Part shown: piece by piece, positions 26,150 through 34,860 of the stretch
Numbering within the stretch: the first letter of the stretch is position 1
Layout: every line of letters starts with the position of its first letter
DNA from: Paenibacillus eucommiae
Lineage (GTDB): Bacteria > Bacillota > Bacilli > Paenibacillales > NBRC-103111
Direction of reading: 5' to 3'
Assembly (NCBI RefSeq): GCF_017874215.1
Contig: NZ_JAGGLB010000032.1
Coordinates: 57,889 to 121,888 of the forward strand
Length of the DNA stretch: 64,000 bases
Notes under the pieces: generated by a model
Told to the model about the DNA's origin: nothing
Databases searched by the model: none
Seen by the model: the letters and a program-made list of their open reading frames with translations, nothing else
Made by a program: the position numbers and the translations under genes

Positions 26150-27082
26150 ATGAAAACCAAACACTTTACTTTGAAAGTTGACGACGGCACCGAAATATTC
26201 GTCTATGTTTGGCTGCCGGAGGTTGAAGGCGGTGTCAAGGCCGTTGTGCAGATTGCGCATGGGATGGCAGAAACAGCAGCACGTTATGAGAGGCTGGCCA
26301 GGAGACTGACCGAAGCAGGCTATGCTGTGTATGCCAATGATCATAGAGGGCATGGGAAGACAGCAGGGACGCCTGAGAAGGTTGGTATTCTGGGGCCCGA
26401 TGGTTTTAACCTTATGACAGAAGAGATGGCCAAACTCACTGATCGGATTCACTCCTTTCATAAAGAGGTTCCGGTAATCCTGTTTGGGCACAGCATGGGT
26501 TCATTTTTGACTCAGCAATATATGTACCGCTTCCCGGACAAGGTCAATGGAATCATACTGTCTGGTTCTAATGGTCCCCAAGCTTCTACACTTACTGCTG
26601 CTGTTTGGATAGCTAAGCTGGAAGCGAGACTTAGAGGTGAGCAGCATCGCAGCAAGCTGTTGGACCGTCTTTCGTTTGGTGCTTATAATCAAAATTTCCG
26701 ACCAAACCGCAGTGCATTTGACTGGCTCAGCAGAGATACCTCCGAGGTAGATGCTTACATGCAGGACCCATTCTGCGGGGTTGTTTTTACATCCAGCTTC
26801 TTTCGTGATTTCTTTAAAGGACTCCTTGAAATTCATCTTCCTGAAAATATGAAGCTTATTCCTAAAGAGCTCCCTGTTTATGTGTTCTCTGGCGATGAAG
26901 ATCCAGTTGGTGGTAGGGGGAAAGGGATTAGAAAGCTGCTAGCGATTTATACCCAGCTAGGACTACAGCATGTAAGTAGTAAGTTATATTCTGGCGGCCG
27001 GCATGAAATGTTGAATGAGCTGAATCGTGATGAGGTTACGGAAGATATTATAGAATGGCTTGGAAGCATTGTCCGTTTATAG
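26150..27082 (+). CDS. Alpha/beta hydrolase, lysophospholipase/monoacylglycerol lipase-like
   Basis: A 310-residue hydrolase of the PldB/MGL group. Features: HGMAETAARYERLA near the start, the conserved YANDHRGHGKT motif, GHSMGS nucleophile elbow (Ser115), the Asp in SGDEDPVGG and the His in GGRHEMLNE. It should cleave monoacylglycerols or lysophospholipids. ATG 26150 follows AAAGGAGGCG; the longer open frame to 25997 lacks a site. The 28 aa added by the earlier frame are therefore left out. Confidence 0.87.
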   Translation: MKTKHFTLKVDDGTEIFVYVWLPEVEGGVKAVVQIAHGMAETAARYERLARRLTEAGYAVYANDHRGHGKTAGTPEKVGILGPDGFNLMTEEMAKLTDRIHSFHKEVPVILFGHSMGSFLTQQYMYRFPDKVNGIILSGSNGPQASTLTAAVWIAKLEARLRGEQHRSKLLDRLSFGAYNQNFRPNRSAFDWLSRDTSEVDAYMQDPFCGVVFTSSFFRDFFKGLLEIHLPENMKLIPKELPVYVFSGDEDPVGGRGKGIRKLLAIYTQLGLQHVSSKLYSGGRHEMLNELNRDEVTEDIIEWLGSIVRL

Positions 27083-27190
27083 TCTAGTCTATTGTCTTGT
27101 CAATAATCGGGTAGGGCGGAGGATCCTCCATCATACGGGTGTATGAATAGGGGAGTCCGCAAGCTCTTCCGCAAACACTAATAGAAAGCT

Positions 27191-28060
27191 TCATGAAAGG
27201 CTGCTGTTCAGTGTTAGCACGGTAATTTCCGGCCGGCAGAGAAAGCGCAGAGGAAAGATTGTGGTGCCAATGCCCCGGGTCGTATAAATTTGCAGCTTGG
27301 AATTATCTGCTTGATAATGACCCATCGCATATTTGTTGCCATGAGGGGGAAGCACTAAAGCTCCTATCAGCGGCAAGCGGATTTGTCCACCATGACTGTG
27401 GCCTGATAATTGCAGATCTAAAGAATAGGGAGCAGCGGCATCGGCATAATTGGATGAATGAGAGAGTAATAAGGAAAATGCGTCAGGATCGGTATCCTTC
27501 ATCGCTCGTTTGATATCCGGCCTGCCGACAGACATATCATCGACGCCAACTATTTGTATGGCCTGATCGCCTTTGCTGATATACTGATGCTCATTCAGTA
27601 GTGTAGTGAAGCCACCGGCCTGCAAGACAGAGATCGTTTCTTGATATCCGCTATAATAATCATGATTGCCTAAACATGCCCATTTGCCAAGAGGTGCTTT
27701 CAATTGTGCAAGCAGCTCACTGACCTTCGAAGGATTCTCGCCTACCTCCTGATCGAATAAATCGCCAGTAAAGCAAATAAGGTCAGGCTTCTCTTTCATA
27801 ATTCTATCAATGAGTGTGCGTAAATTAGAGTTATCGAAGTGATATCCAAGATGAACATCGCTGAAATGAACGATACGGACACCACGGAAAGCTGCGGGCA
27901 AACGATCAAAAACAAGGCGTGTGTATGTAGTCTCATACCATCTAGGTTCTATTAAAGTCGAGTAGCCTCCAGTAAGTCCTCCTGCGATAAGAAGTCCTGC
28001 CGCGGCATATATGCTTTTTTGAAGAAAAGATCGTCTCGTCGTAAGATTTTTTTGTTTCAT
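27191..28060 (-). CDS. Metallophosphoesterase with N-terminal membrane/Tat-like anchor
   Basis: A 289-residue calcineurin-like phosphoesterase. The metal ligands are in FSDVHLGYH, TGDLFDQ, LGNHDYYSG, LSHSSN and SGHSHGGQ. N-terminal TTRRSFLQK followed by a hydrophobic helix resembles a Tat signal or anchor, so the catalytic part faces outside. It is like YkuE-type enzymes of Bacillus. The in-frame ATG 28060 has AGAAGGTG upstream; the longer form starting at 28114 is less likely. Divergent from ytxJ. Confidence 0.87.
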   Translation of the reverse strand: MKQKNLTTRRSFLQKSIYAAAGLLIAGGLTGGYSTLIEPRWYETTYTRLVFDRLPAAFRGVRIVHFSDVHLGYHFDNSNLRTLIDRIMKEKPDLICFTGDLFDQEVGENPSKVSELLAQLKAPLGKWACLGNHDYYSGYQETISVLQAGGFTTLLNEHQYISKGDQAIQIVGVDDMSVGRPDIKRAMKDTDPDAFSLLLSHSSNYADAAAPYSLDLQLSGHSHGGQIRLPLIGALVLPPHGNKYAMGHYQADNSKLQIYTTRGIGTTIFPLRFLCRPEITVLTLNSSLS

Positions 28061-28108
28061 TAAAATGGGCACCTTCTGTTCGTTTTTCTTATTTAAGCTC
28101 CAATTTAT

Positions 28109-28137
28109 TTGCAACCTGACTCTGCTAGACTTATAAT
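28109..28137 (+). promoter_or_regulatory. Promoter of the ytxJ-like gene
   Basis: TTGCAA at 28109-28114, 17-base spacer and TATAAT at 28132-28137, upstream of the ATG at 28171. Confidence 0.7.
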
Positions 28138-28170
28138 AATGTTTATCTGTTCAGAAAGGGAGTTGTAGAC

Positions 28171-28512
28171 ATGGCAAAATGGAAGGAACTAACGTCCTTA
28201 GAAGAATGGCAGCAAATATACAATGAATCCACAGCTAAACCAGCTGTTGTATTAAAGCATAGCACGACATGCCCGGTCAGTGCGAGCGCTCTTGAAGAGT
28301 TCGATGAATATTTGGCGGCAACGCCAAATGAGGGTGTGGATTATTACATGGTGAAGGTCATTGAAACCAGACCGGTATCCAATCAAATCGCTGAAGATTT
28401 GGGAATCAAGCACGCTTCTCCGCAAATTCTTTATTTCAAGAACAAAGAGTCCGTCTGGAATACCTCACATTGGTCAGTAACGGCAAAGCATATCGCCGCG
28501 GTGCTGGATTGA
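28171..28512 (+). CDS. ytxJ: YtxJ-family monothiol bacilliredoxin (BrxC-like)
   Basis: A 113-residue thioredoxin-fold protein of the YtxJ/DUF2847 family. The redox motif is TCPVS (Cys34), close to the TCPIS of known BrxC proteins. It should remove bacillithiol from mixed disulfides on proteins. A promoter is seen at 28109-28137, and AAAGGGAG precedes the ATG. A YpdA-like reductase encoded at 57.8 kb would supply the reducing step, so the host probably makes bacillithiol. A GC-rich hairpin follows at 28536. Confidence 0.85.
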   Translation: MAKWKELTSLEEWQQIYNESTAKPAVVLKHSTTCPVSASALEEFDEYLAATPNEGVDYYMVKVIETRPVSNQIAEDLGIKHASPQILYFKNKESVWNTSHWSVTAKHIAAVLD

Positions 28513-28535
28513 GATGATGGAACTTCTTTAATGCC

Positions 28536-28565
28536 AAGGCCCCGGGGATATTCTCTGGGGCCTTG
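28536..28565 (+). terminator. GC-rich hairpin joining ytxJ to repeat copy C
   Basis: AAGGCCCC and GGGGCCTT form a strong stem, but no T-run follows. The sequence goes directly into the conserved GAGCGTG start of the repeat, suggesting that the element replaced the original T-tail. Confidence 0.55.
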
Positions 28566-29095
28566 AGCGTGTGCTTCACTTAACGATGTTTTTGATCGTT
28601 AAAATAAGTTCTCCAAGTCAACCAGTCACGTTAATGATGATTTTCATCGTTAAAAGAGGACGGATGGCGACACTGAGTGGTAAAAAGGGATTTTAACGAT
28701 GTTTTTCATTGTTAAAGTATAGTTGTGGAGGCGACTGGTGCTTTTTAACGATGAAAAACATCGTTAAAGCAGCAGAACCCCTTGGTTGTGCCCGCTGGCG
28801 GGGTCGAACTTCAGTCGCAGCGGCTTGGCCCGCGGGGAAATCTCGTTCCATCCAGAGAAAAAACCTTGCTGGTAGTCCGTTTGAGCTTGGTGTTCGTGCG
28901 ATCGTAGCTAAAGAGAGGGAATGGCTGTGGGCGGAAGAGCGGAAGCGTCCGCCTTTAAAGATTTGTTCCTACCTCCTCATGTATACCATTCAAGGGAACA
29001 AATCTTTAACAGCGGCTGGAGCCCACAGCCATTCCCTCCGTCATGCACCAACGCCATGAACACGCTCATCAAAGGACGCAGCAAGACGTTTTTCT
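28560..29095 (+). repeat. Structured dispersed element, copy C
   Basis: The fullest copy: four short palindromes at 28580-28602, 28631-28653, 28692-28716 and 28744-28768 (the last has the A5 loop, the others T-rich loops), a linker, the 120-bp nested hairpin (28917-29036) with exact 15-base outer arms, and the terminator-like end (29074-29093). It sits between convergent genes; the terminator end stops six bases before the amidohydrolase stop codon. It covers the whole 586-base gap. A 65-residue open frame inside has no ribosome binding site and is not conserved in A and E. Confidence 0.88.
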
Positions 29096-29098
29096 CAC

Positions 29099-30262
29099 CT
29101 AACTGTTGTTCTTAAACTCGTTTTTAATTTCAAGAAGTAACTCAGGATTTGCTATAACCGTATATGCGGTCAGTGCAAGTGCTTTGGCTGTAAAAACCAT
29201 TGCATCCAGTGCACTATCCAGCATAGCTAGATCTCTGAACTCTTTGGTATGCAGCGAAAACCTTTGATCCACAACCTTTACAAAGGGGTGAATTGTTGGG
29301 CAATGAGTCGAGACATTCCCTAAATCCAAAGAACCATGGTCTTTACCAGTTTCAATATCATCCTTATTAATTCCTAGAGCAGCTAAATTATCAGTAAATA
29401 TACGCGACAAAGCAGCATTAGTCCTTAGCTCATCATATGAATACTCATAATTGGAGGTTTGCAGGGAACAGCCGGTTTGCAGCGCGGCGCCTTCAGCGCA
29501 GCGGAGAACTTTCCTGACAAGCTCATCAGTGTAAGTACGGGAAGCAGAGCGGACATAGAACTTGGCAGCTGCATAGTCAGGAATAATGTTAGGAGCTTTC
29601 CCTCCATCGCTAATAATCCCATGTATTCTGGCATCGCTTGAAAGCTGCTGACGCATAGCGTTAATCGAATTAAACAATTGCAGAACAGCGTCTAGGGCAT
29701 TTATTCCCTCGTAAGGATTAGCAGCAGCATGCGCTGCTTTGCCGAAATATTTGAACTGAATGGCGTCCATTGCAAGGGATTCTCCGGAATGTTCATAGGC
29801 ATAATAAGGATGAGCCATCAGCGCGAAATCGACATCATCGAATAAGCCCGCTGCAGACATAGGAACCTTTGCCCCTTTGGTTTCTTCGGCTGGTGTGCCG
29901 TATACGCGGATCGTACCTCCGAGTTCATCTATAACGGATTTCAGACCGATAGCTGCACCGATACTCATCATGCAGATCAGGTGATGCCCACATGCATGCC
30001 CAAGGTCTGGGAGTGCATCATACTCTGCCAGAAAAGCCACAATAGGTCCTGGTTTACCCGTATCGTAAGTCGCCAGAAATGATGTGGGAATATCGAGCAC
30101 TGCCTTTTCCACCATAAAGCCATGCTCTTCCAAAACTTCAATCAGCCGGGAGGATGCCATAAATTCCTGATGTCCAAGCTCCGGATTGGCGCCAATAAAA
30201 GCGGATATTTCTTTAAATTGTGCTGCATGTAAATCAATGGTTTCCCGGATGGTTTGCTCCAT
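29099..30262 (-). CDS. M20-family amidohydrolase
   Basis: A 387-residue metallopeptidase-like amidohydrolase (M20D, AbgB/YxeP-like). Metal-ligand motifs: EYDALPDLGHACGHHL and the later EETKGAK, plus a dimerisation domain in the middle with KAAHAAANPYEG. It probably hydrolyses N-acyl or p-aminobenzoyl-type amides; the exact substrate is unknown. AAGGAGATC precedes ATG on the minus strand. Repeat copy C abuts its 3' end. Confidence 0.85.
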   Translation of the reverse strand: MEQTIRETIDLHAAQFKEISAFIGANPELGHQEFMASSRLIEVLEEHGFMVEKAVLDIPTSFLATYDTGKPGPIVAFLAEYDALPDLGHACGHHLICMMSIGAAIGLKSVIDELGGTIRVYGTPAEETKGAKVPMSAAGLFDDVDFALMAHPYYAYEHSGESLAMDAIQFKYFGKAAHAAANPYEGINALDAVLQLFNSINAMRQQLSSDARIHGIISDGGKAPNIIPDYAAAKFYVRSASRTYTDELVRKVLRCAEGAALQTGCSLQTSNYEYSYDELRTNAALSRIFTDNLAALGINKDDIETGKDHGSLDLGNVSTHCPTIHPFVKVVDQRFSLHTKEFRDLAMLDSALDAMVFTAKALALTAYTVIANPELLLEIKNEFKNNS

Positions 30263-30401
30263 AGCTGAGATCTCCTTATGTTCAACTTCTTGTTATTAGT
30301 TATATCATAGTATATACAGCGTTTAACTACCACTTTGCTGACAGATGCGTTACAATATTTTCATACATATTATTAAAAAGAAGCATGGAGGTGAGCCAGC
30401 A

Positions 30402-30704
30402 ATGATGAAATATGGCGCGGACCCGATCGAGCATAAGTTTATTCTTCATTGTACAGAAATTGAACATAGAGGGCAGTGGGTGGATGTTTTTTTATCGCTG
30501 CAGCTCGCAGCAGATGAGAAGCTACCTGAAGGCTTATTGTCGCCAAGTGTACTGGTAATATGCAGCCAAGATGGCAATATCGTTCAAACGGTGCTGCATG
30601 ATGAAGGCTGCGATAGTGAGTTTCAATTCACGTACACGGAGAAAGAAAAAGTGGAGCGTTTTATTCAAGATCAGATAGTCGGTCTCCTTATTAATAAAAG
30701 ATGA
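30402..30704 (+). CDS. Hypothetical protein, 100 aa
   Basis: A 100-residue soluble protein with alternating beta strands. GGAGGTGA lies seven bases before ATG 30402, the preferred start over the frame beginning at 30345. No family recognised. Upstream of the copper module but separated from it by 54 bases. Confidence 0.55.
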   Translation: MMKYGADPIEHKFILHCTEIEHRGQWVDVFLSLQLAADEKLPEGLLSPSVLVICSQDGNIVQTVLHDEGCDSEFQFTYTEKEKVERFIQDQIVGLLINKR

Positions 30705-30758
30705 AAAAACAAAGATGCTGCTGCAGTTCCTTTACATAGGGTAGGGGGCTATGGTTAA

Positions 30759-31124
30759 ATGGAAGTATACAAGAATAAAGGGGTGAGTACTTTGGAAAAT
30801 ATAACGAATGAGCCTTCAACACATGAGTCCTGTGGTGCTTCGGATGAAAGAAAAAGTCACCATTCAGATAAAATTAAGTCGAATTTGATTAGCCGTTTAA
30901 ATCGGATTGAGGGGCAAATACGGGGTGTCAAGGGACTTATTGAAAAGGATACTTATTGCGATGATGTGCTAAACCAGATTTCCTCTATCCAATCAGCGCT
31001 AAACGGGGTAGGAAAGCTGCTTCTGGAGAATCATATGAAGAGCTGTGTCATTGAACGTATTCAAGATGGTGATAGTGAAGTTATAGATGAGCTGCTTACA
31101 ACGATTCACAAGTTAATGAAATAA
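30759..31124 (+). CDS. csoR: CsoR-family copper-sensing repressor
   Basis: A 121-residue all-helical repressor. The Cu(I) ligand set C-H-C is visible: Cys67 in DTYCDDVL, His92 and Cys96 in ENHMKSC, with the family spacing of 25 and 4. ISRLNRIEGQIRGVKG is the conserved first helix. An N-terminal 30-residue extension rich in His, Cys and Ser is longer than usual; a TTG at 30792 with GGGGTGA upstream is an alternative start. It should repress copZ-copA, whose operator is at 31231-31250. Confidence 0.9.
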   Translation: MEVYKNKGVSTLENITNEPSTHESCGASDERKSHHSDKIKSNLISRLNRIEGQIRGVKGLIEKDTYCDDVLNQISSIQSALNGVGKLLLENHMKSCVIERIQDGDSEVIDELLTTIHKLMK

Positions 31125-31221
31125 ATGAAAAATCTAGATAAAAAAATAGCAAATAACCATCGTGGGGGTTCTGCGGAACCCTTGGTTGCAATACGAATTG
31201 CAAGAAAAGTTGGAATTTCGC

Positions 31222-31251
31222 TTGACTAAATATACTATAGGGGGGTATACT
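31222..31251 (+). promoter_or_regulatory. copZA promoter with CsoR-type operator
   Basis: -35 TTGACT (31222-31227), 18-base spacer, -10 TATACT (31246-31251). The spacer holds TATAC TATAG and six G followed by GTATAC (31231-31250), a GC-rich inverted repeat like known CsoR sites (TACC...GGGGGTA). A repressor there would cover the promoter. Confidence 0.8.
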
Positions 31252-31294
31252 AAAAACAGATTCACAAACCATTTTATAAAAGGAGAAATAAACT

Positions 31295-31498
31295 ATGAAA
31301 AATGTAACTTTGCAAGTTGAAGGCATGTCCTGCAATCACTGTGTCAATTCTGTTGAAAGTGCCTTGAAAGCATTAGGCGCAGTTGGAAAAGTCGATTTAT
31401 CAAGCAAGACGGTTGCCATTCAATATGAGGAAGCCAAGTTAGAGCTGGACACTATTAAGGAAGCAATTGAAGAGCAAGGCTATGAGGTTGTGAAGTAA
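31295..31498 (+). CDS. copZ: Copper chaperone CopZ
   Basis: A 67-residue heavy-metal-associated domain. GMSCNHC (Cys13 and Cys16) binds Cu(I). It delivers copper to the P-type ATPase encoded next. AAAGGAGAAAT precedes the ATG. Confidence 0.95.
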   Translation: MKNVTLQVEGMSCNHCVNSVESALKALGAVGKVDLSSKTVAIQYEEAKLELDTIKEAIEEQGYEVVK

Positions 31499-31570
31499 TA
31501 AAGCTTGAAAAATGGAAGAGTCAAATCAATTGAGTCAAATCAATAGCTATAAGAACTGAGGTGACCGTGC

Positions 31571-34003
31571 GTGGCAGAAGCAAACAGTAAACCAGCAGAG
31601 CACACTTCTCTGCAAATAACAGGCATGACGTGTGCAGCGTGCGCGAATCGGATTGAAAAAGGTTTAAATAAACTTGACGGGATCAAGGAAGCAAATGTGA
31701 ACTTCGCCATGGAAAAGGCAACGGTCACCTTTGATCCCTTAGTTACAAATGTTGTGAAAATGGAACAAAGCATTCAGAAGCTTGGGTATGGAACGGTTAA
31801 AGAACAGGTCGATCTACAGCTTATCGGTATGTATTGTGCAGCATGTGCGGCAAAAATTGAGAAATCATTGAACAAATTACCCGGGGTAACAACCGCTACT
31901 GTTAATTATGCAATGGAATCTGCCCGAGTAGCTTACAATCCAGCTGTTATATCGGTAATTGACATTCAGCAAAGAGTGGAAAAGCTGGGCTATAAGGCGG
32001 TTCTGAAGGAAGAGCAAAGCGACCCGGCGGAGCATCGCAAACAAGCAATCTCGAAGCAAAAGCAGAAGCTATTGCTTTCCATCATATTATCTTTTCCTTT
32101 ACTGTGGTCGATGGTCAGTCACTTTTCATTCTTGTCCTGGATCTGGATGCCGGAACTGTTCATGAATCCATGGTTTCAATTGGCGCTGGCTACCCCCGTG
32201 CAGTTTTATATCGGCAGGCAATTTTATGTGGGTGCTTACAAGGCACTTCGCAATAAAAGCGCCAATATGGACGTATTAATATCGCTGGGCACTTCAGCAG
32301 CTTACTTTTACAGCTTATATTTAACGCTTGATTGGGCCGCTGGAGCAGCTGAAGCTCATCACGGTCCGGAAATGTATTATGAAACGAGTGCGGTTCTAAT
32401 TACACTTGTTATCCTTGGCAAGCTATTCGAGTCTTTAGCCAAAGGGCGGACGTCTGAAGCTATCAAAACATTGATGGGCCTGCAGGCCAAAACAGCGCTC
32501 GTAATCCGGGACGGACAGGAGCTAACAATCCCTACTGAAGAAGTACAGACAGGTGACGTGGTGCTTGTGAAGCCAGGGGAAAAGATTCCTGTCGATGGAG
32601 AAGTGATCGAAGGCAGCTCCGTTGTGGATGAATCGATGCTGACAGGTGAAAGCATTCCCGTAGAGAAGAAGGCAGGAGATCAGGTTAGCGGAGCAACTTT
32701 GAATAAGAACGGCCGGCTGATGGTGAAGGCGACTAAGGTTGGCAGAGAAACAGCACTTGCGCAAATTATTAAAATTGTGGAAGAAGCTCAGGGATCAAAA
32801 GCACCTATTCAACGGGTGGCGGATGTGATTTCAGGTATTTTTGTACCTATTGTTGTTGGTATTGCTGTCTTGGGCTTTGTTATATGGTATTTATGGATCA
32901 CTCCTGGCGATTTCGCCCATGCGCTGGAAATAGCCATAGCCATACTTGTTATAGCTTGTCCATGTGCGCTGGGGCTTGCCACCCCAACCTCGATTATGGC
33001 TGGCTCAGGACGCGCCGCGGAGCTGGGTGTATTGTTCAAGGGCGGAGAGCATCTGGAATCCACACACAAAATCGATACAATTATTCTGGATAAAACGGGT
33101 ACTGTAACAAAAGGAAAGCCGGAGCTGACCGATATTATCGTCGATTCCCTGGACGAAGCTTTATTCCTGCAATGGATCGGAGCCGCGGAAAAAAATTCAG
33201 AGCATCCTCTGGCAGAAGCGATTGTGTCCGGCATTGTGGCAAAAGGAATCAAGCTTCCGCAGACGGATGAGTTTGAAGCGATACCCGGATTTGGAATCCG
33301 CGCGATTATTGAAGGTAAAGAAATTCTTGCTGGAACCCGGAAGCTGATGGGCCGTTATGAGGTTTCGGCAGAGCATGCTTATGACACCATGTCCAAGCTT
33401 GAGTCAGAAGGAAAAACAGCGATGTTGATCGCGGTGGATCGGCAATATGCCGGATTGATAGCAGTAGCTGATACGATCAAGGAAACTTCCAAAGAAGCGA
33501 TCGCAAGGCTTAAGCAAATGGGTATTCAGGTCATTATGATTACCGGGGATAATGAACGTACAGCTCAGGCGATAGCCAAGCAAGTCGGGATTGAGCAGGT
33601 AAGAGCAGAGGTACTTCCTGAAGGCAAGGCAGAGGAAGTTAAGAAGCTGCAAAATCAGGGCAAGAAAGTAGCAATGGTGGGTGACGGGATCAACGATGCG
33701 CCAGCATTAGCCATGGCTGATATCGGAATGGCAATCGGTACGGGTACCGATGTGGCGATGGAGGCAGCAGATGTAACACTGATGCGCGGCGATCTGAACA
33801 GCATCCCGGATGCGATTTATATGAGCCGCAAAACGATGAGTAATATTCGCCAGAACCTCTTCTGGGCTCTCGGTTATAATACGCTCGGCATTCCAATAGC
33901 GGCTTTGGGCTTACTGGCACCATGGGTAGCTGGAGCAGCAATGGCATTAAGCTCCGTTTCAGTTGTCCTGAACGCACTTCGTTTACAGCGAATGAAATTA
34001 TAA
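31571..34003 (+). CDS. copA: Copper-exporting P-type ATPase
   Basis: An 810-residue P1B ATPase. Two N-terminal metal-binding domains: the first has GMTCAAC, the second GMYCAAC (Tyr replaces the usual Thr or Ser). The membrane part carries the CPC motif (Cys463-Pro-Cys465). The catalytic Asp is in DKTGT (Asp507), with TGES in the actuator, MITGDN and GDGINDAPAL in the nucleotide domain. Pumps Cu(I) out of the cytosol. GTG start after GAGGTGA. Transcribed with copZ under CsoR control. Confidence 0.96.
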   Translation: MAEANSKPAEHTSLQITGMTCAACANRIEKGLNKLDGIKEANVNFAMEKATVTFDPLVTNVVKMEQSIQKLGYGTVKEQVDLQLIGMYCAACAAKIEKSLNKLPGVTTATVNYAMESARVAYNPAVISVIDIQQRVEKLGYKAVLKEEQSDPAEHRKQAISKQKQKLLLSIILSFPLLWSMVSHFSFLSWIWMPELFMNPWFQLALATPVQFYIGRQFYVGAYKALRNKSANMDVLISLGTSAAYFYSLYLTLDWAAGAAEAHHGPEMYYETSAVLITLVILGKLFESLAKGRTSEAIKTLMGLQAKTALVIRDGQELTIPTEEVQTGDVVLVKPGEKIPVDGEVIEGSSVVDESMLTGESIPVEKKAGDQVSGATLNKNGRLMVKATKVGRETALAQIIKIVEEAQGSKAPIQRVADVISGIFVPIVVGIAVLGFVIWYLWITPGDFAHALEIAIAILVIACPCALGLATPTSIMAGSGRAAELGVLFKGGEHLESTHKIDTIILDKTGTVTKGKPELTDIIVDSLDEALFLQWIGAAEKNSEHPLAEAIVSGIVAKGIKLPQTDEFEAIPGFGIRAIIEGKEILAGTRKLMGRYEVSAEHAYDTMSKLESEGKTAMLIAVDRQYAGLIAVADTIKETSKEAIARLKQMGIQVIMITGDNERTAQAIAKQVGIEQVRAEVLPEGKAEEVKKLQNQGKKVAMVGDGINDAPALAMADIGMAIGTGTDVAMEAADVTLMRGDLNSIPDAIYMSRKTMSNIRQNLFWALGYNTLGIPIAALGLLAPWVAGAAMALSSVSVVLNALRLQRMKL

Positions 34004-34010
34004 AAAGGAC

Positions 34011-34041
34011 AGAGAGCTTCACTGATGATGAGAAGCTCTCT
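34011..34041. terminator. Hairpin between copA and the hemolysin-III-like gene
   Basis: Perfect AGAGAGCTTC/GAAGCTCTCT arms, followed by a second stem (CTGCCGC/GTGGCAG). No adjacent long T-run, so terminator activity is uncertain. Confidence 0.4.
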
Positions 34042-34069
34042 GCTGCCGCGTAGTGGCAGCATCATGCTT

Positions 34070-34696
34070 TTAGATCACATAGAGAATTACGCAAATAAAG
34101 TGGCAGAAGCTTCCGGCTAAAACAAAAATATGCCAAATGGCATGATGGTAGGGCACGCGCCTCCAAACATAGAAGATACTACCGAATGTATACAGCAGAC
34201 CACCGGTGACCAGCCAAACGATGCCTGGAAAAGGTATATTCTCATAGAGCGGTTTGATGGCAAAAACAATTAACCAGCCCATCAGGATATAACATAGCGT
34301 AGAAGCCAGTATGAATCTTTTCACATAAAATATTTTGAGAATAATTCCTAGGATTGCAAGCCCCCATACGATTCCGAACATAGACCAGCCGAGAGTGCCG
34401 CGCAGGGTCACAAGCAGAAAAGGTGTGTACGATCCAGCTATTAACAGGTAAATCGCAGCGTGATCGAGAATTTCAAAAATATCCTTCGCTTTGCGTTGTT
34501 GAATACTATGCAGTAAAGTTGAGCAGGTGTAAAGGACGATGAGAGATACGCCGTAGATGCTAAAGCTTACAATATGCCAAGAATCTCCATAATGTGCCGC
34601 CTGAATAATCAACAATACAAGAGCTGCAATACTAAGCAGCACACCTATGCCATGACTGATAGCATTGGCAATTTCCTCACGAATAGAATAACTCAT
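34070..34696 (-). CDS. Hemolysin III / PAQR-like membrane protein (YplQ-like)
   Basis: A 208-residue protein with about seven transmembrane helices. Family marks: EEIANAISHGIG at the start, STLLHSI, DHAAIYLLIAGSYTPF and WHIFVLAGSFCHF, the conserved Ser, Asp and His residues of the PAQR/hemolysin III group. Members may be membrane-bound metal hydrolases; hemolysis has been shown for few. GAGGTGGAG precedes ATG on the minus strand. Confidence 0.88.
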   Translation of the reverse strand: MSYSIREEIANAISHGIGVLLSIAALVLLIIQAAHYGDSWHIVSFSIYGVSLIVLYTCSTLLHSIQQRKAKDIFEILDHAAIYLLIAGSYTPFLLVTLRGTLGWSMFGIVWGLAILGIILKIFYVKRFILASTLCYILMGWLIVFAIKPLYENIPFPGIVWLVTGGLLYTFGSIFYVWRRVPYHHAIWHIFVLAGSFCHFICVILYVI

Positions 34697-34800
34697 CTAG
34701 CTCCACCTCATTTGTCCGCAGTTTTTGTGTTGTATATAGGACGTTGCATCTGCAATTTTCCCTTCATTATTGTGGTCGAGTGAAAGTGCTAAGATGGGAA

Positions 34801-34845
34801 AAACCCCAAAGTATACTTCAATGGTGAAGTCACTTGGGGTTTTTT
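34801..34845. terminator. Bidirectional terminator after helD-like gene
   Basis: AACCCCAAAGT and ACTTGGGGTT form the stem; both strands carry A/T runs. It ends the helD-like transcript on the minus strand. Confidence 0.8.
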
Positions 34846-34860
34846 GGCCTGAAGCTACCT

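Noticed and set aside
28921..29115. Open frame starting MAVGGRAEASAFKD inside repeat copy C (similar frames in B and D)
   Set aside because: Its similarity follows from the DNA repeat. A and E shift frame in the loop, D loses 42 bases, no ribosome binding site is seen, and the frame lies in a hairpin.
30345..30401. N-terminal extension of the 100-residue hypothetical protein
   Set aside because: No ribosome binding site for the early ATG, whereas GGAGGTGA precedes ATG 30402.
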